From positions 1-64,000 of the forward strand of contig CAIWCD010000007.1 in the NCBI GenBank assembly GCA_903911145.1: a stretch of 64,000 bases of DNA, in the 5' to 3' direction. A program made the translations under genes and the position numbers. Numbering within the stretch: the first letter of the stretch is position 1; every line of letters begins with the position of its first letter. Shown piece by piece: positions 1 to 6,361 of this stretch. The stretch comes from an uncultured delta proteobacterium. GTDB lineage: Bacteria; Myxococcota; Myxococcia; Myxococcales; 40CM-4-68-19. The notes under the pieces were generated by a model that was given only the letters and a program-made list of their open reading frames with translations, did not search any database and had not been told where the DNA came from.

Positions 1-1
1 G

Positions 2-265
2 AACGCGCAGCACGTCGCTCACACTGGCGCGCCGCTCGATGAGCAGGCCGCTGCCCGCCAGACGGCCTCCCGCATGATCGCGGCGATGGACAAGCTCTCG
101 GCGGACGACCGCGCCGTCATCGCGCTCTTCGCGATCGAGGGGCTCGCGCACAAGGAGATCGCGGAGATCCTCGCGCTGCCAGAAGGGACGGTCTGGTATC
201 GGCTGCATCGCGCGCGCAAGGCGCTCAAAGATCTCGCGGAGCCGCCACCAGTGCGGCCGAGCTGA
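2..265 (+). CDS. ECF-like RNA polymerase sigma factor, C-terminal part (5' end outside the window)
   Basis: Only the last 87 codons are in the window, in the frame that starts at base 2. They hold a sigma region 4 helix-turn-helix: the segment HKEIAEILALPEGTVWYRL, with the GTVWYRLHRARKAL recognition helix, matches the -35-binding motif of ECF sigma factors. ECF factors direct core RNA polymerase to stress or envelope promoters. The N-terminal region 2 is not visible, so the subgroup cannot be set, and no anti-sigma gene follows on this strand. Family is fairly certain; target genes are unknown. Confidence 0.8.
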   Translation, partial: NAQHVAHTGAPLDEQAAARQTASRMIAAMDKLSADDRAVIALFAIEGLAHKEIAEILALPEGTVWYRLHRARKALKDLAEPPPVRPS

Positions 266-379
266 GCGCGCCAGCATCGTCGACCACGCCTGATCGACTC
301 GGCCGCGCATCGCGTGAAGGACGGCCAGATGCGGTTCGCTGCTCACGGTCGACGCAGGTGACCGCTCGCGCAAATCCCA

Positions 380-410
380 TTGACACAAGCATCCCCGCGC
401 CGGCTACATC
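380..410 (+). promoter_or_regulatory. putative sigma-70 promoter of the DUF2214 gene, leaderless geometry
   Basis: A perfect -35 TTGACA lies at 380-385 and a TACATC -10-like hexamer at 405-410, spacer 19. The hexamer ends six bases before the ATG at 417, which would put transcription at or next to the start codon. There is no Shine-Dalgarno sequence. The long spacer makes this tentative. Confidence 0.4.
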
Positions 411-416
411 CCGCGC

Positions 417-866
417 ATGATCTCCTCCGCGCTGATGTCCTCGCTGCACCTCTTGACCCTCGCTCTCGGCCTCGGCGCCATTGTCGCGCGCGGCCGCGCA
501 CTCAAGGGGACGCTCGACGAGGCGGGCCTCAAGCGGCTCTTCACCGCCGACAATCTCTGGGGCGTCGCGGCCGGCCTCTGGATGCTGACGGGACTGCTCC
601 GCGCGTTCGGCGGTTTCGAGAAGCCAACGGCCTACTACGCGCACAACAAGATGTTCATGGTGAAGATGACGCTCTTCACGCTCGTCGTGCTGCTCGAGAT
701 CTGGCCGATGGTGACGTTCATCGGCTGGCGGCGCGCACGCAAGGCCGGAACAAAGATCGACACGTCGAAGGCAAAGGCGCTCTGGGGCGTCAATCACGCG
801 GAGATCTGGCTGAGCGTCGCGTGCGTCTTCGTCGCGTCGATGATGGCGCGCGCGATCGGCTACTAG
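417..866 (+). CDS. DUF2214-type integral membrane protein
   Basis: A 149-residue protein with four predicted membrane helices at about residues 5-25, 43-63, 80-103 and 128-147, and short charged loops. Length, spacing and the NLWG and YAHNKMFMVKM segments fit the DUF2214 family of small inner-membrane proteins, whose function is unknown. The start is the ATG at 417. No ribosome-binding site precedes it, but promoter-like hexamers lie directly upstream, so the transcript may be leaderless. It faces the 5'-nucleotidase gene convergently, and a large palindrome separates them. Confidence 0.75.
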   Translation: MISSALMSSLHLLTLALGLGAIVARGRALKGTLDEAGLKRLFTADNLWGVAAGLWMLTGLLRAFGGFEKPTAYYAHNKMFMVKMTLFTLVVLLEIWPMVTFIGWRRARKAGTKIDTSKAKALWGVNHAEIWLSVACVFVASMMARAIGY

Positions 867-876
867 AAGGTCTGAA

Positions 877-906
877 GCGCGCGTTCGATCGCGATCGAAC
901 GCGCGC
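877..906. repeat. perfect 30-base palindrome between convergent genes
   Basis: The half GCGCGCGTTCGATCG (877-891) is followed at once by its exact reverse complement (892-906). The centre contains GCGATCGC. It sits between the stop codons of two convergent genes and could act as a bidirectional transcription barrier or a protein-binding site. No T-run follows. Confidence 0.7.
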
Positions 907-908
907 CA

Positions 909-929
909 GGAAACGAACTACTCGTTTCC
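909..929. terminator. stem-loop between convergent genes
   Basis: GGAAACGA (909-916) pairs perfectly with TCGTTTCC (922-929) around a five-base loop. The loop includes the stop codon of the minus-strand 5'-nucleotidase gene (918-920). Together with the adjacent 30-base palindrome it probably ends transcription from both sides. The lack of a T-tract makes intrinsic termination uncertain. Confidence 0.45.
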
Positions 930-2714
930 TTCGGCCGCGGTGCCGATGACCGTGATGCGCGCAGCCGCGCCCGCGCTCGCCGCCCCGAGCTGCTTGGCGG
1001 TGAGCGGGTTGTGCTCCTTGACGTAGCCGACGATCGTGTCGCGCGCGAGGACGGGGCCGATCTTGCGCGGCAGATCCTTGAGCGGCGTGAGGCCGTCTCC
1101 GCCGTTGGCGAGGAAGTCGGTGACCGAGAGCGTGAACGTGCCGGCCTTGCAGTCGCTCACGCACGCCGTCGCGGTGCAGCTCTTGGTGATGCAGAGCGGC
1201 TTGCCGTTCTCGTCGTCCATCTCGGTGACCAGCGCGCCAGCGGGTGCCTTCGCGAGATTCTTGTTCGCGCCGAACTTCTCCCAGTCGATCGTGTAGCGCA
1301 GGCCCGAGACGCGCATCGCCGACTTGCCCGAGCGCAGGATCGCCTCGAGGGAATCGCGCACGGTCGCGGCCGGCAGCGTGAGCACGACCTGCGTGTTGTC
1401 GAACGGGTAGAGATCGAAAACCTGGCCGAACTTGATCGGGCCCGCGCCGATTTCGGGAATGCGGATGCCGCCGCCGTTCTGGAAGGCGAAGTCGGCCTTG
1501 AGGCTCCCGCCCGCACCCGAGCGCAGTGAGTCTGCGCAGAGGTTCGCGAGCAGATCGTCCTTGCCGCCCTTCTGCAGCACCACTTCGGAAGCGCCGATCA
1601 CCGACTCGCGCAGCTTCGAGACCTGATCGTCGTAGCCCTTGAGAATCGCCGCGACCTTCGCGTCCGGCGCGACGACGCGCCCGCGATAGAGCGGAGCTGC
1701 GCCATTGACCGCGTGCACGAGCTGCTGCGGCCCGCCCGTCTTCGGCCAGTTGCCTTCATTGACCGAGAACGCCGTCGCGTGGCCGCTCTCGTTGAGCGTC
1801 AGCTCGATCGTCGAGAAGGCCACCAGCTTCGCGCCCGACTGCACGATCGGGATGTTCGCGACGATGAGCGCAGGCGGCCCGATCTGCTCGTGGTGGTGAC
1901 CGGAAACGATGCCGTCGACCTTGCCCGCGACCTGCTCGGCAACGTGCTGGATCTCGTTGTCGTTCTTCGGCCCCATGTGCGCGGTGATGAGCACCACGGA
2001 GCAGCCCTGCGCGCGCAGCTCGTCGGCGAACTTCGCGGCGATCGGTCCGCCGGGGAGGAAGTCGTAGTCGGCGACGTTGACCGGATTCGTCGTGAGCGGC
2101 GTCTCGATCGAGGAGAGGCCGATGACGCCGATCTTGATGCCCGCGGCCTCGATGATCGCGGTGGGCCGCGCCCAGTCTGGCCGCGTGGTGGTTCCCTTGA
2201 GGAAGACGTTGGCCGCGAGGATCGGGTAGTGGGCCTGCGCGATGCGGTCCTTCATCACGGGGAGGCCAAAGTCGAACTCGTGATTTCCCACCGCGGCCGC
2301 ATTGACGCCGACCGCGTCGTAGACCTCGACGACCGACTTGCCGACGAACTGGTTGGAGATCAGCGTGCCCTGGAACATGTCGCCGGCGTCAAGGATGATC
2401 ACCTCGGCGCCCTGCGCTGCAGCGTCGGCCCTGACCGCGTTCATCCAACCTGCGAACCAGTCGGCGCCGCCCACGTCTCCTACGCCGAGCTTGGCGAGCC
2501 ACTTCGCGGCCGGCTGCGCGGTGAGTCCGCCATGCGTGTCGTTGATGCCGACCACCACCAGCTTCTTCGCGACGCCACTCTTCGCAGCGGTGCCCGCTGC
2601 GGCAGTGGCGCTCGTCGGGGCGCTGCTCGAGGCGGCTCCACCCGACGCGCAGCTGGATGCCAGCAGAGCCAGAGAGACGGAGAGCAGAGCGGCAGCGTTG
2701 CGGATCGATCGCAT
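918..2714 (-). CDS. secreted 5'-nucleotidase / metallophosphoesterase lipoprotein
   Basis: A 598-residue exported UshA/NadN-type nucleotidase that probably removes phosphate from extracellular nucleotides. The start at 2714 gives an N-terminus with basic residues, a hydrophobic stretch and a lipobox-like LLASSC, followed by an Ala/Ser/Gly linker. The metallophosphatase domain shows the dimetal motifs INDTHG (about residue 57), DAGDMFQG (about 107), GNHEFDFG (about 141), TAHMG and SGHHHE. The C-terminal nucleotide-binding domain has QNGGGIR and YPFDNTQVV. A four-cysteine insertion (CITKSCTATACVSDC) near residue 515 could form disulfides outside the cytoplasm. GAGGA precedes the ATG. It is divergent from the rubrerythrin gene. 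Substrate is inferred from the family. Confidence 0.88.
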   Translation of the reverse strand: MRSIRNAAALLSVSLALLASSCASGGAASSSAPTSATAAAGTAAKSGVAKKLVVVGINDTHGGLTAQPAAKWLAKLGVGDVGGADWFAGWMNAVRADAAAQGAEVIILDAGDMFQGTLISNQFVGKSVVEVYDAVGVNAAAVGNHEFDFGLPVMKDRIAQAHYPILAANVFLKGTTTRPDWARPTAIIEAAGIKIGVIGLSSIETPLTTNPVNVADYDFLPGGPIAAKFADELRAQGCSVVLITAHMGPKNDNEIQHVAEQVAGKVDGIVSGHHHEQIGPPALIVANIPIVQSGAKLVAFSTIELTLNESGHATAFSVNEGNWPKTGGPQQLVHAVNGAAPLYRGRVVAPDAKVAAILKGYDDQVSKLRESVIGASEVVLQKGGKDDLLANLCADSLRSGAGGSLKADFAFQNGGGIRIPEIGAGPIKFGQVFDLYPFDNTQVVLTLPAATVRDSLEAILRSGKSAMRVSGLRYTIDWEKFGANKNLAKAPAGALVTEMDDENGKPLCITKSCTATACVSDCKAGTFTLSVTDFLANGGDGLTPLKDLPRKIGPVLARDTIVGYVKEHNPLTAKQLGAASAGAAARITVIGTAAEGNE

Positions 2715-2891
2715 GGAGTCCTCTTCGCGCGGAAAAGACGCGCCGGTTCTTCTAACCCAGGCGCGGCGAAAACATGCGCTTCTCGTTCTCGCACGGGTCG
2801 CACCAATCAGCTTTCGCTTGACTGGGGCGAATCCAAATTCGAGAAGAGTTCTCCAATTGCCACCGCAGCATCCAACTTCATGGAGAGTCCA

Positions 2892-3320
2892 ATGGCGCAA
2901 CTCAAGGGAAGCAAGACGCACGAGAACCTCAAGGCCGCTTTCGCGGGCGAGAGCCAGGCGAACCGCCGCTACCTCTATTTCGCCAAGGTCGCCGACGTCG
3001 AAGGCCGCCCGGACATCGCGGGCCTCTTCCGCGACACGGCCGAGGGCGAGACGGGCCACGCGCATGGCCACCTCGACTACATCAAGGAAGTCGGCGACCC
3101 GGCGACGGGCGAGCCGATCGGCGACACCGAGCAGAACCTCGCCTCGGCGGTCGCGGGCGAGACGTACGAGTACACGCAGATGTATCCGGGGTTCGCGAAG
3201 ACGGCCCGAGACGAAGGGCACGCGGAGATCGCGGAGTGGTTTGAGACGCTCGCGAAGGCGGAGAAGGCGCACGCGGGGCGTTTTGCGAAGGGGCTCGCGC
3301 AGGTCAAGGCCGAAGGCTAG
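2892..3320 (+). CDS. rubrerythrin (ferritin-like di-iron protein without rubredoxin domain)
   Basis: A 142-residue cytoplasmic di-iron four-helix protein of the rubrerythrin family, which reduces hydrogen peroxide with electrons from rubredoxin-like donors. Helices carry the iron-binding [13 protein letters not shown] and [11 protein letters not shown] motifs, then [16 protein letters not shown] and EKAHAGRF. The CxxC pairs of the C-terminal rubredoxin domain are absent, so electrons must come from a separate protein. The start at 2892 is preceded by GGAGAG at good spacing; an ATG four codons upstream is less likely. The Fe-S, DUF3501 and Fur-family genes downstream suggest oxidative-stress or iron-linked function. 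Confidence 0.92.
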   Translation: MAQLKGSKTHENLKAAFAGESQANRRYLYFAKVADVEGRPDIAGLFRDTAEGETGHAHGHLDYIKEVGDPATGEPIGDTEQNLASAVAGETYEYTQMYPGFAKTARDEGHAEIAEWFETLAKAEKAHAGRFAKGLAQVKAEG

Positions 3321-3339
3321 CGAGCTGTCGGCCGACGGA

Positions 3340-3417
3340 CCGGATCGCTTTTCCGTGCTCGCTGCTCGACTCCCGCAAGCGGAGTCTGCGCGGCTGCGCG
3401 CGGCAAAAGCGATCCGG
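3340..3417. repeat. nested stem-loop downstream of the rubrerythrin gene
   Basis: CCGGATCGCTTTT (3340-3352) is the exact reverse complement of 3405-3417. Inside lies a second hairpin, GACTCC...GGAGTC (about 3368-3385). The structure begins 20 bases after the rubrerythrin stop. It may end or protect that transcript. No T-run follows the right arm. The rest of the 334-base gap to 3655 holds the elements listed next and no gene that I can support. Confidence 0.6.
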
Positions 3418-3578
3418 CTCCCGCTCGGCCTGTGTGTTCGCGGTCGCCTGCGTCCTGGACCTCGAGCGAGCTTTCTTCGGAACTCCTCGCGTGCCCCTCT
3501 GCGATGCCAGCGTTGGTCCGGCGAGCGCGATCGTCTCCGAGGGAAGCGCCGGACGGATGGTTCGTCTCGAGGAATGGC

Positions 3579-3602
3579 TTTGCGAAATTATCGATTCGGT
3601 AA
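3579..3602. repeat. dispersed intergenic element, copy 1 (second copy at 54731-54755)
   Basis: This 24-base A/T-rich block starts TTTGCGAAATTA and ends TTCGGTAA. A near-identical 25-base block lies in the kdpB-kdpC gap, with about 22 of 25 positions shared and one base inserted. The TTATCGA/TTCGGTAA halves are an imperfect palindrome. Being A/T-rich in GC-rich DNA and intergenic both times suggests a protein-binding site. Confidence 0.5.
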
Positions 3603-3615
3603 TTTTTGGTAATCG

Positions 3616-3634
3616 TTGGTGTAGCAATCATCTC
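3616..3634 (+). promoter_or_regulatory. shared leader motif, copy 1 (GlpC-like gene)
   Basis: TTGGTGTAGCAATCATCTC lies 20 bases upstream of the GTG start at 3655. The same 19-mer with two changes occurs at 5189-5207, just before the DUF3501 gene. Just upstream, GGTAAT occurs twice at ten-base spacing (3599-3604 and 3609-3614 approximately), in phase with the GGTGTA of this motif. It may be an operator or an RNA-level control element. Confidence 0.4.
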
Positions 3635-3654
3635 GTCGCTTTTGCGAGGCACAC

Positions 3655-5163
3655 GTGAAGCTGCCGCTGGTTCAATCGACTCCGTTGCAGGCGGCAGAGG
3701 GCTCGCCGTCGGCGGCGCAATCGGTGGCGTCGGATCCGCATGGGATGGCGTACGAGAATCCGCTCTTCTGGGACCGCGCGCATGCGGACAAGGAGATTGA
3801 GCGGGTCTTTGAGATCTGCAACGGGTGCAGGCTCTGCTTCAATCTCTGCCCGTCGTTCGACGTGATGTTCAAACGGATCGACGCGCTCGATCCGCATGCG
3901 TCCGAGGCGGAGGGGAAACACCTCGACGCAAGCCACGCGCAGGGGATGATCGAGGAGACCGAGGCGAAGTCGCTGCTCGCGAAGGTCGAGGTCTCGACTG
4001 ACAATCCGGTGCATCTGCTCGCGCAGGCCGACAAGGATCGCATCGTCGGGCTCTGCTACGAGTGCAAGCTCTGCTATCCGAAATGCCCGTACGTGCCGCC
4101 GCATGAGTTCGCGGTCGATTTCCCCAAGCTGATCCTTCGCTACAAGGCGATCGACGCGAAGGAGCACGGCATCGGACTGCGCGAGAAGTTCCTCGGCGCG
4201 ACCGATCTCAACGGCACGCTGATGACGAAGATCGCGCCCATCGCGAACGCGGCGGCGCACAACTCGTTCAACCGGATGCTGATGGAGAAGACCCTCGGCA
4301 TCGCGAAGGATCGGCAGCTGCCGGACTATGCGGATCAGAGCTTCGAGACCTGGTGGTCGCGGCGCGCGCCTGTCGAGGCCAGTGCGCGCACGGATGGAAA
4401 AGAGACGCCGAAGGCCGCGCTCTTTCCGACCTGCTTCGGCAACTACAACGATCCGGAGATCCCCAAGGCGGCGGTCGAGGTGCTCGAGCATGCGGGCTGC
4501 GATCTGACCTGCCCGGAGAGCGTCTGCTGCGGGATGCCGAAGATGGATTGCGGCGACATCGAAGGTGCGCGCAAGCTCGCGCGCCGCAACGCGGAGATCC
4601 TCCTGCCGTCGGTGCGCGAGGGGCGCAAGATCCTCTCTCCCGGACCGTCCTGCACGCTGATGCTCAAACAGGAGTATCCCGAGCTGCTCGGTGCCGAGGG
4701 CAAGGAGCTCGCGGACGCGACGATCGATCTCTCCGACTATCTGCTCCAGCTCGGCCGGGCGAAGATCCTCGCCAAGCCGACCGCGCCGATTGGAAAAGTG
4801 GCGTTCCACGTCGCCTGCCACAACCGGGTGCAGAACTTCGGCTACCGCGGGCGCGACCTGCTCAAGTGGGCCGGCGGCGACGTCACGCTCGTCGACAAGT
4901 GCTGCGGCATGGACGGCACCTGGGGAATGAAGGCCGAGTATTTCGAAGAGTCGCTGAAAGTCGCGGAGGGCGCGGCCCGCAAGGTCGAGGAGACCGCTCC
5001 GGACGTCGTCGCGGCCGACTGTCCTCTTGCTGGTCTGCAGCTCAAGCAGAAGACGGGGCGCACGTCGTTCCATCCCGTCAAGGTCCTGCGCGCGGCCTAT
5101 CGCGGGGAGCCGCTGCGCTCGCCCGCGCCCGGCACGAAGAAGAGCGATTCGCAGATGCGTTGA
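3655..5163 (+). CDS. GlpC/HdrD-like Fe-S electron-transfer protein
   Basis: A 502-residue protein resembling GlpC and the HdrD subunit of heterodisulfide reductase. Two 4Fe-4S ferredoxin motifs are clear: cysteines 55, 58, 61 and 65 (CNGCRLCFNLCP) and 134, 137, 140 and 144 (CYECKLCYPKCP). The C-terminal half has two CCG-type cysteine domains, seen as CPESVCCGMPKMDCG and CHNRVQ...KCCGMDGTWG, which in HdrD-like proteins bind unusual Fe-S centres. The GTG start has GAGG six bases upstream. There is no glycerol-3-phosphate dehydrogenase partner nearby. Its place between rubrerythrin and DUF3501 suggests it supplies electrons to rubrerythrin, which is an inference. Confidence 0.85.
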   Translation: MKLPLVQSTPLQAAEGSPSAAQSVASDPHGMAYENPLFWDRAHADKEIERVFEICNGCRLCFNLCPSFDVMFKRIDALDPHASEAEGKHLDASHAQGMIEETEAKSLLAKVEVSTDNPVHLLAQADKDRIVGLCYECKLCYPKCPYVPPHEFAVDFPKLILRYKAIDAKEHGIGLREKFLGATDLNGTLMTKIAPIANAAAHNSFNRMLMEKTLGIAKDRQLPDYADQSFETWWSRRAPVEASARTDGKETPKAALFPTCFGNYNDPEIPKAAVEVLEHAGCDLTCPESVCCGMPKMDCGDIEGARKLARRNAEILLPSVREGRKILSPGPSCTLMLKQEYPELLGAEGKELADATIDLSDYLLQLGRAKILAKPTAPIGKVAFHVACHNRVQNFGYRGRDLLKWAGGDVTLVDKCCGMDGTWGMKAEYFEESLKVAEGAARKVEETAPDVVAADCPLAGLQLKQKTGRTSFHPVKVLRAAYRGEPLRSPAPGTKKSDSQMR

Positions 5164-5164
5164 G

Positions 5165-5202
5165 TGCCAATCATTGGCATAGCAACTATTGGTACAGCAA
5201 TC
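5165..5202. promoter_or_regulatory. operator-like palindrome and tandem repeat before the DUF3501 gene
   Basis: TGCCAATCATTGGCA (5165-5179) is a perfect seven-base inverted repeat around one central base. It overlaps two tandem 15-base units, ATTGGCATAGCAACT (5173-5187) and ATTGGTACAGCAATC (5188-5202). All lie in the 57-base gap between two co-oriented genes, followed by an AAGGAG ribosome-binding site. The encoded Fur-family protein is one possible ligand; this is inference. Confidence 0.45.
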
Positions 5203-5220
5203 ATCTCAAAGGAGCACCTG

Positions 5221-5799
5221 ATGCAAGCGCTGACGCAGCGAGATCTCTGGCCCCTGCCCGTCTATGAAGGCGTGCGCGACCAGTTCCGGCGTGAGGTGAT
5301 TGCGGCCAAGCAGCATCGGCGCATCACGGTCGGACCGTTCATGACGTTCGTGTTCGAGAACCGGCTGACGGTGAAGTTCCAGGTGCAGGAGATCCTGCGC
5401 GCGGAGAAGATCGCCGCGCCCGAGGCGGTGCAGGAGGAGCTGGTTGGCTTCAACGAGATGCTGCCGACGCCGGGCGAACTCTCGGCGACGCTGATGGTCG
5501 AACTGGTCGGCCCCGAGGCCGAGGTCGCGGCCCAGCTCAAGCAGCTCACGGGGATGGGCAAGCACGTCTTCTTCGAGCTGCAGGGTGTGCGCTTCGCGGC
5601 CCGCTTCGACGGCGATCGAGATGACGGCAAGCGACTCGCGGCGGTGCAGTACGTGCGCTTTCCCGTCGGCGCCGATGGAGAGAAGACGCTCGCGGACCCG
5701 ACGAAGACGGTCGCGCTCGTCATCGATCATCCCAACTACCAGCATCGGCTCGAGCTGAACGAAGCGCAGCGGCGCTCGCTCGCGCACGACCTCGCCTGA
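5221..5799 (+). CDS. DUF3501 family protein
   Basis: A 192-residue soluble protein of the uncharacterised DUF3501 family, which is often encoded beside rubrerythrin and Fe-S oxidoreductase genes. The segment WPLPVYEGVRDQFRREVIA and the FVFENRLTVKFQVQEILRAEKI motif near residue 40 look typical. There is no signal peptide, membrane helix or cysteine cluster. AAGGAG stands seven bases before the ATG at 5221, so longer in-frame starts are unlikely. It lies 57 bases after the GlpC-like gene and 24 bases before the Fur-family gene, almost surely in one transcript. Function is unknown; neighbours suggest redox or peroxide metabolism. Confidence 0.8.
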   Translation: MQALTQRDLWPLPVYEGVRDQFRREVIAAKQHRRITVGPFMTFVFENRLTVKFQVQEILRAEKIAAPEAVQEELVGFNEMLPTPGELSATLMVELVGPEAEVAAQLKQLTGMGKHVFFELQGVRFAARFDGDRDDGKRLAAVQYVRFPVGADGEKTLADPTKTVALVIDHPNYQHRLELNEAQRRSLAHDLA

Positions 5800-5823
5800 C
5801 GCGAGAGGGGAGGAGAGACTCCG

Positions 5824-6306
5824 ATGCGCGCGCGAGGACAAGACGAAGCAGGAGCCAGGAGCCGCGAGGAGCAGCAGGCCTTCGCGAAGCATTGCCGCGC
5901 GCACGGCCTCTCGGTCACGCAGCAGCGGCTCGCGATCTTCGCCGCGCTCGCTGGCTCACGCGCGCACCCGAGCGCCGAGCAGCTGCATGCGCTTGTGCGC
6001 AGGCGATACCCGTCGATTTCGCTGGCGACCATATACAAGAACCTCGAGGCGCTGCGCGCGATCGGTGCGGTGAGCGACGTCAATCCGCTCCACGCGCAGG
6101 GCCGCTACGAGGCCTCGCTGGCGGGAACTGGCGCGGGCGCACCGCACCATCATCTCGTCTGCACCGAGTGCCACGCAGTGCACGATCTCCCTCTCTCGCT
6201 CCTGCCGCCGCCTGCTCTGCGCGACGAGAGCGCGCTCGGCTTCGAGGTGCGCTGCGTTCGCGTGCAGGTCGAAGGAATCTGTCCGAACTGCCAACGGGCC
6301 GCCTGA
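5824..6306 (+). CDS. Fur/PerR family transcriptional regulator
   Basis: A 160-residue metalloregulator. The N-terminal winged helix-turn-helix spans about residues 15-85 (SVTQQRLAIFAAL, then SLATIYKNLEAL). The C-terminal dimerisation domain has HHHLVCTECHAVHDL and a last CPNC. Cysteines 113/116 and 153/156 form the two CxxC pairs that bind structural zinc in PerR-like proteins, and the His-rich stretch at about 107-110 would hold the regulatory metal. Start ATG follows GGGGAGGAGAG. Its position in the rubrerythrin cluster favours a PerR-type peroxide sensor over an iron-uptake Fur, but sequence alone does not decide. Confidence 0.87.
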   Translation: MRARGQDEAGARSREEQQAFAKHCRAHGLSVTQQRLAIFAALAGSRAHPSAEQLHALVRRRYPSISLATIYKNLEALRAIGAVSDVNPLHAQGRYEASLAGTGAGAPHHHLVCTECHAVHDLPLSLLPPPALRDESALGFEVRCVRVQVEGICPNCQRAA

Positions 6307-6361
6307 GTGGCGTTGCCGCTTGCCCCCAAAGTCCAAAGTCCGCCCAGGATTCCCGCCCCCA

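Noticed and set aside
2818-2846. Promoter of rubrerythrin with TTGACT at 2818
   Set aside because: The hexamer at the right distance (GAGAAG) does not resemble a -10 box.
5164-5220. N-terminal extension of the DUF3501 protein (19 residues)
   Set aside because: The extension is translated from tandem non-coding repeats, and AAGGAG directly precedes the ATG at 5221.
6320-6361. TTG start 14 codons upstream for the large oxidoreductase
   Set aside because: No ribosome-binding site, and the added residues are low-complexity. The ATG at 6362 is simpler, though not proven.
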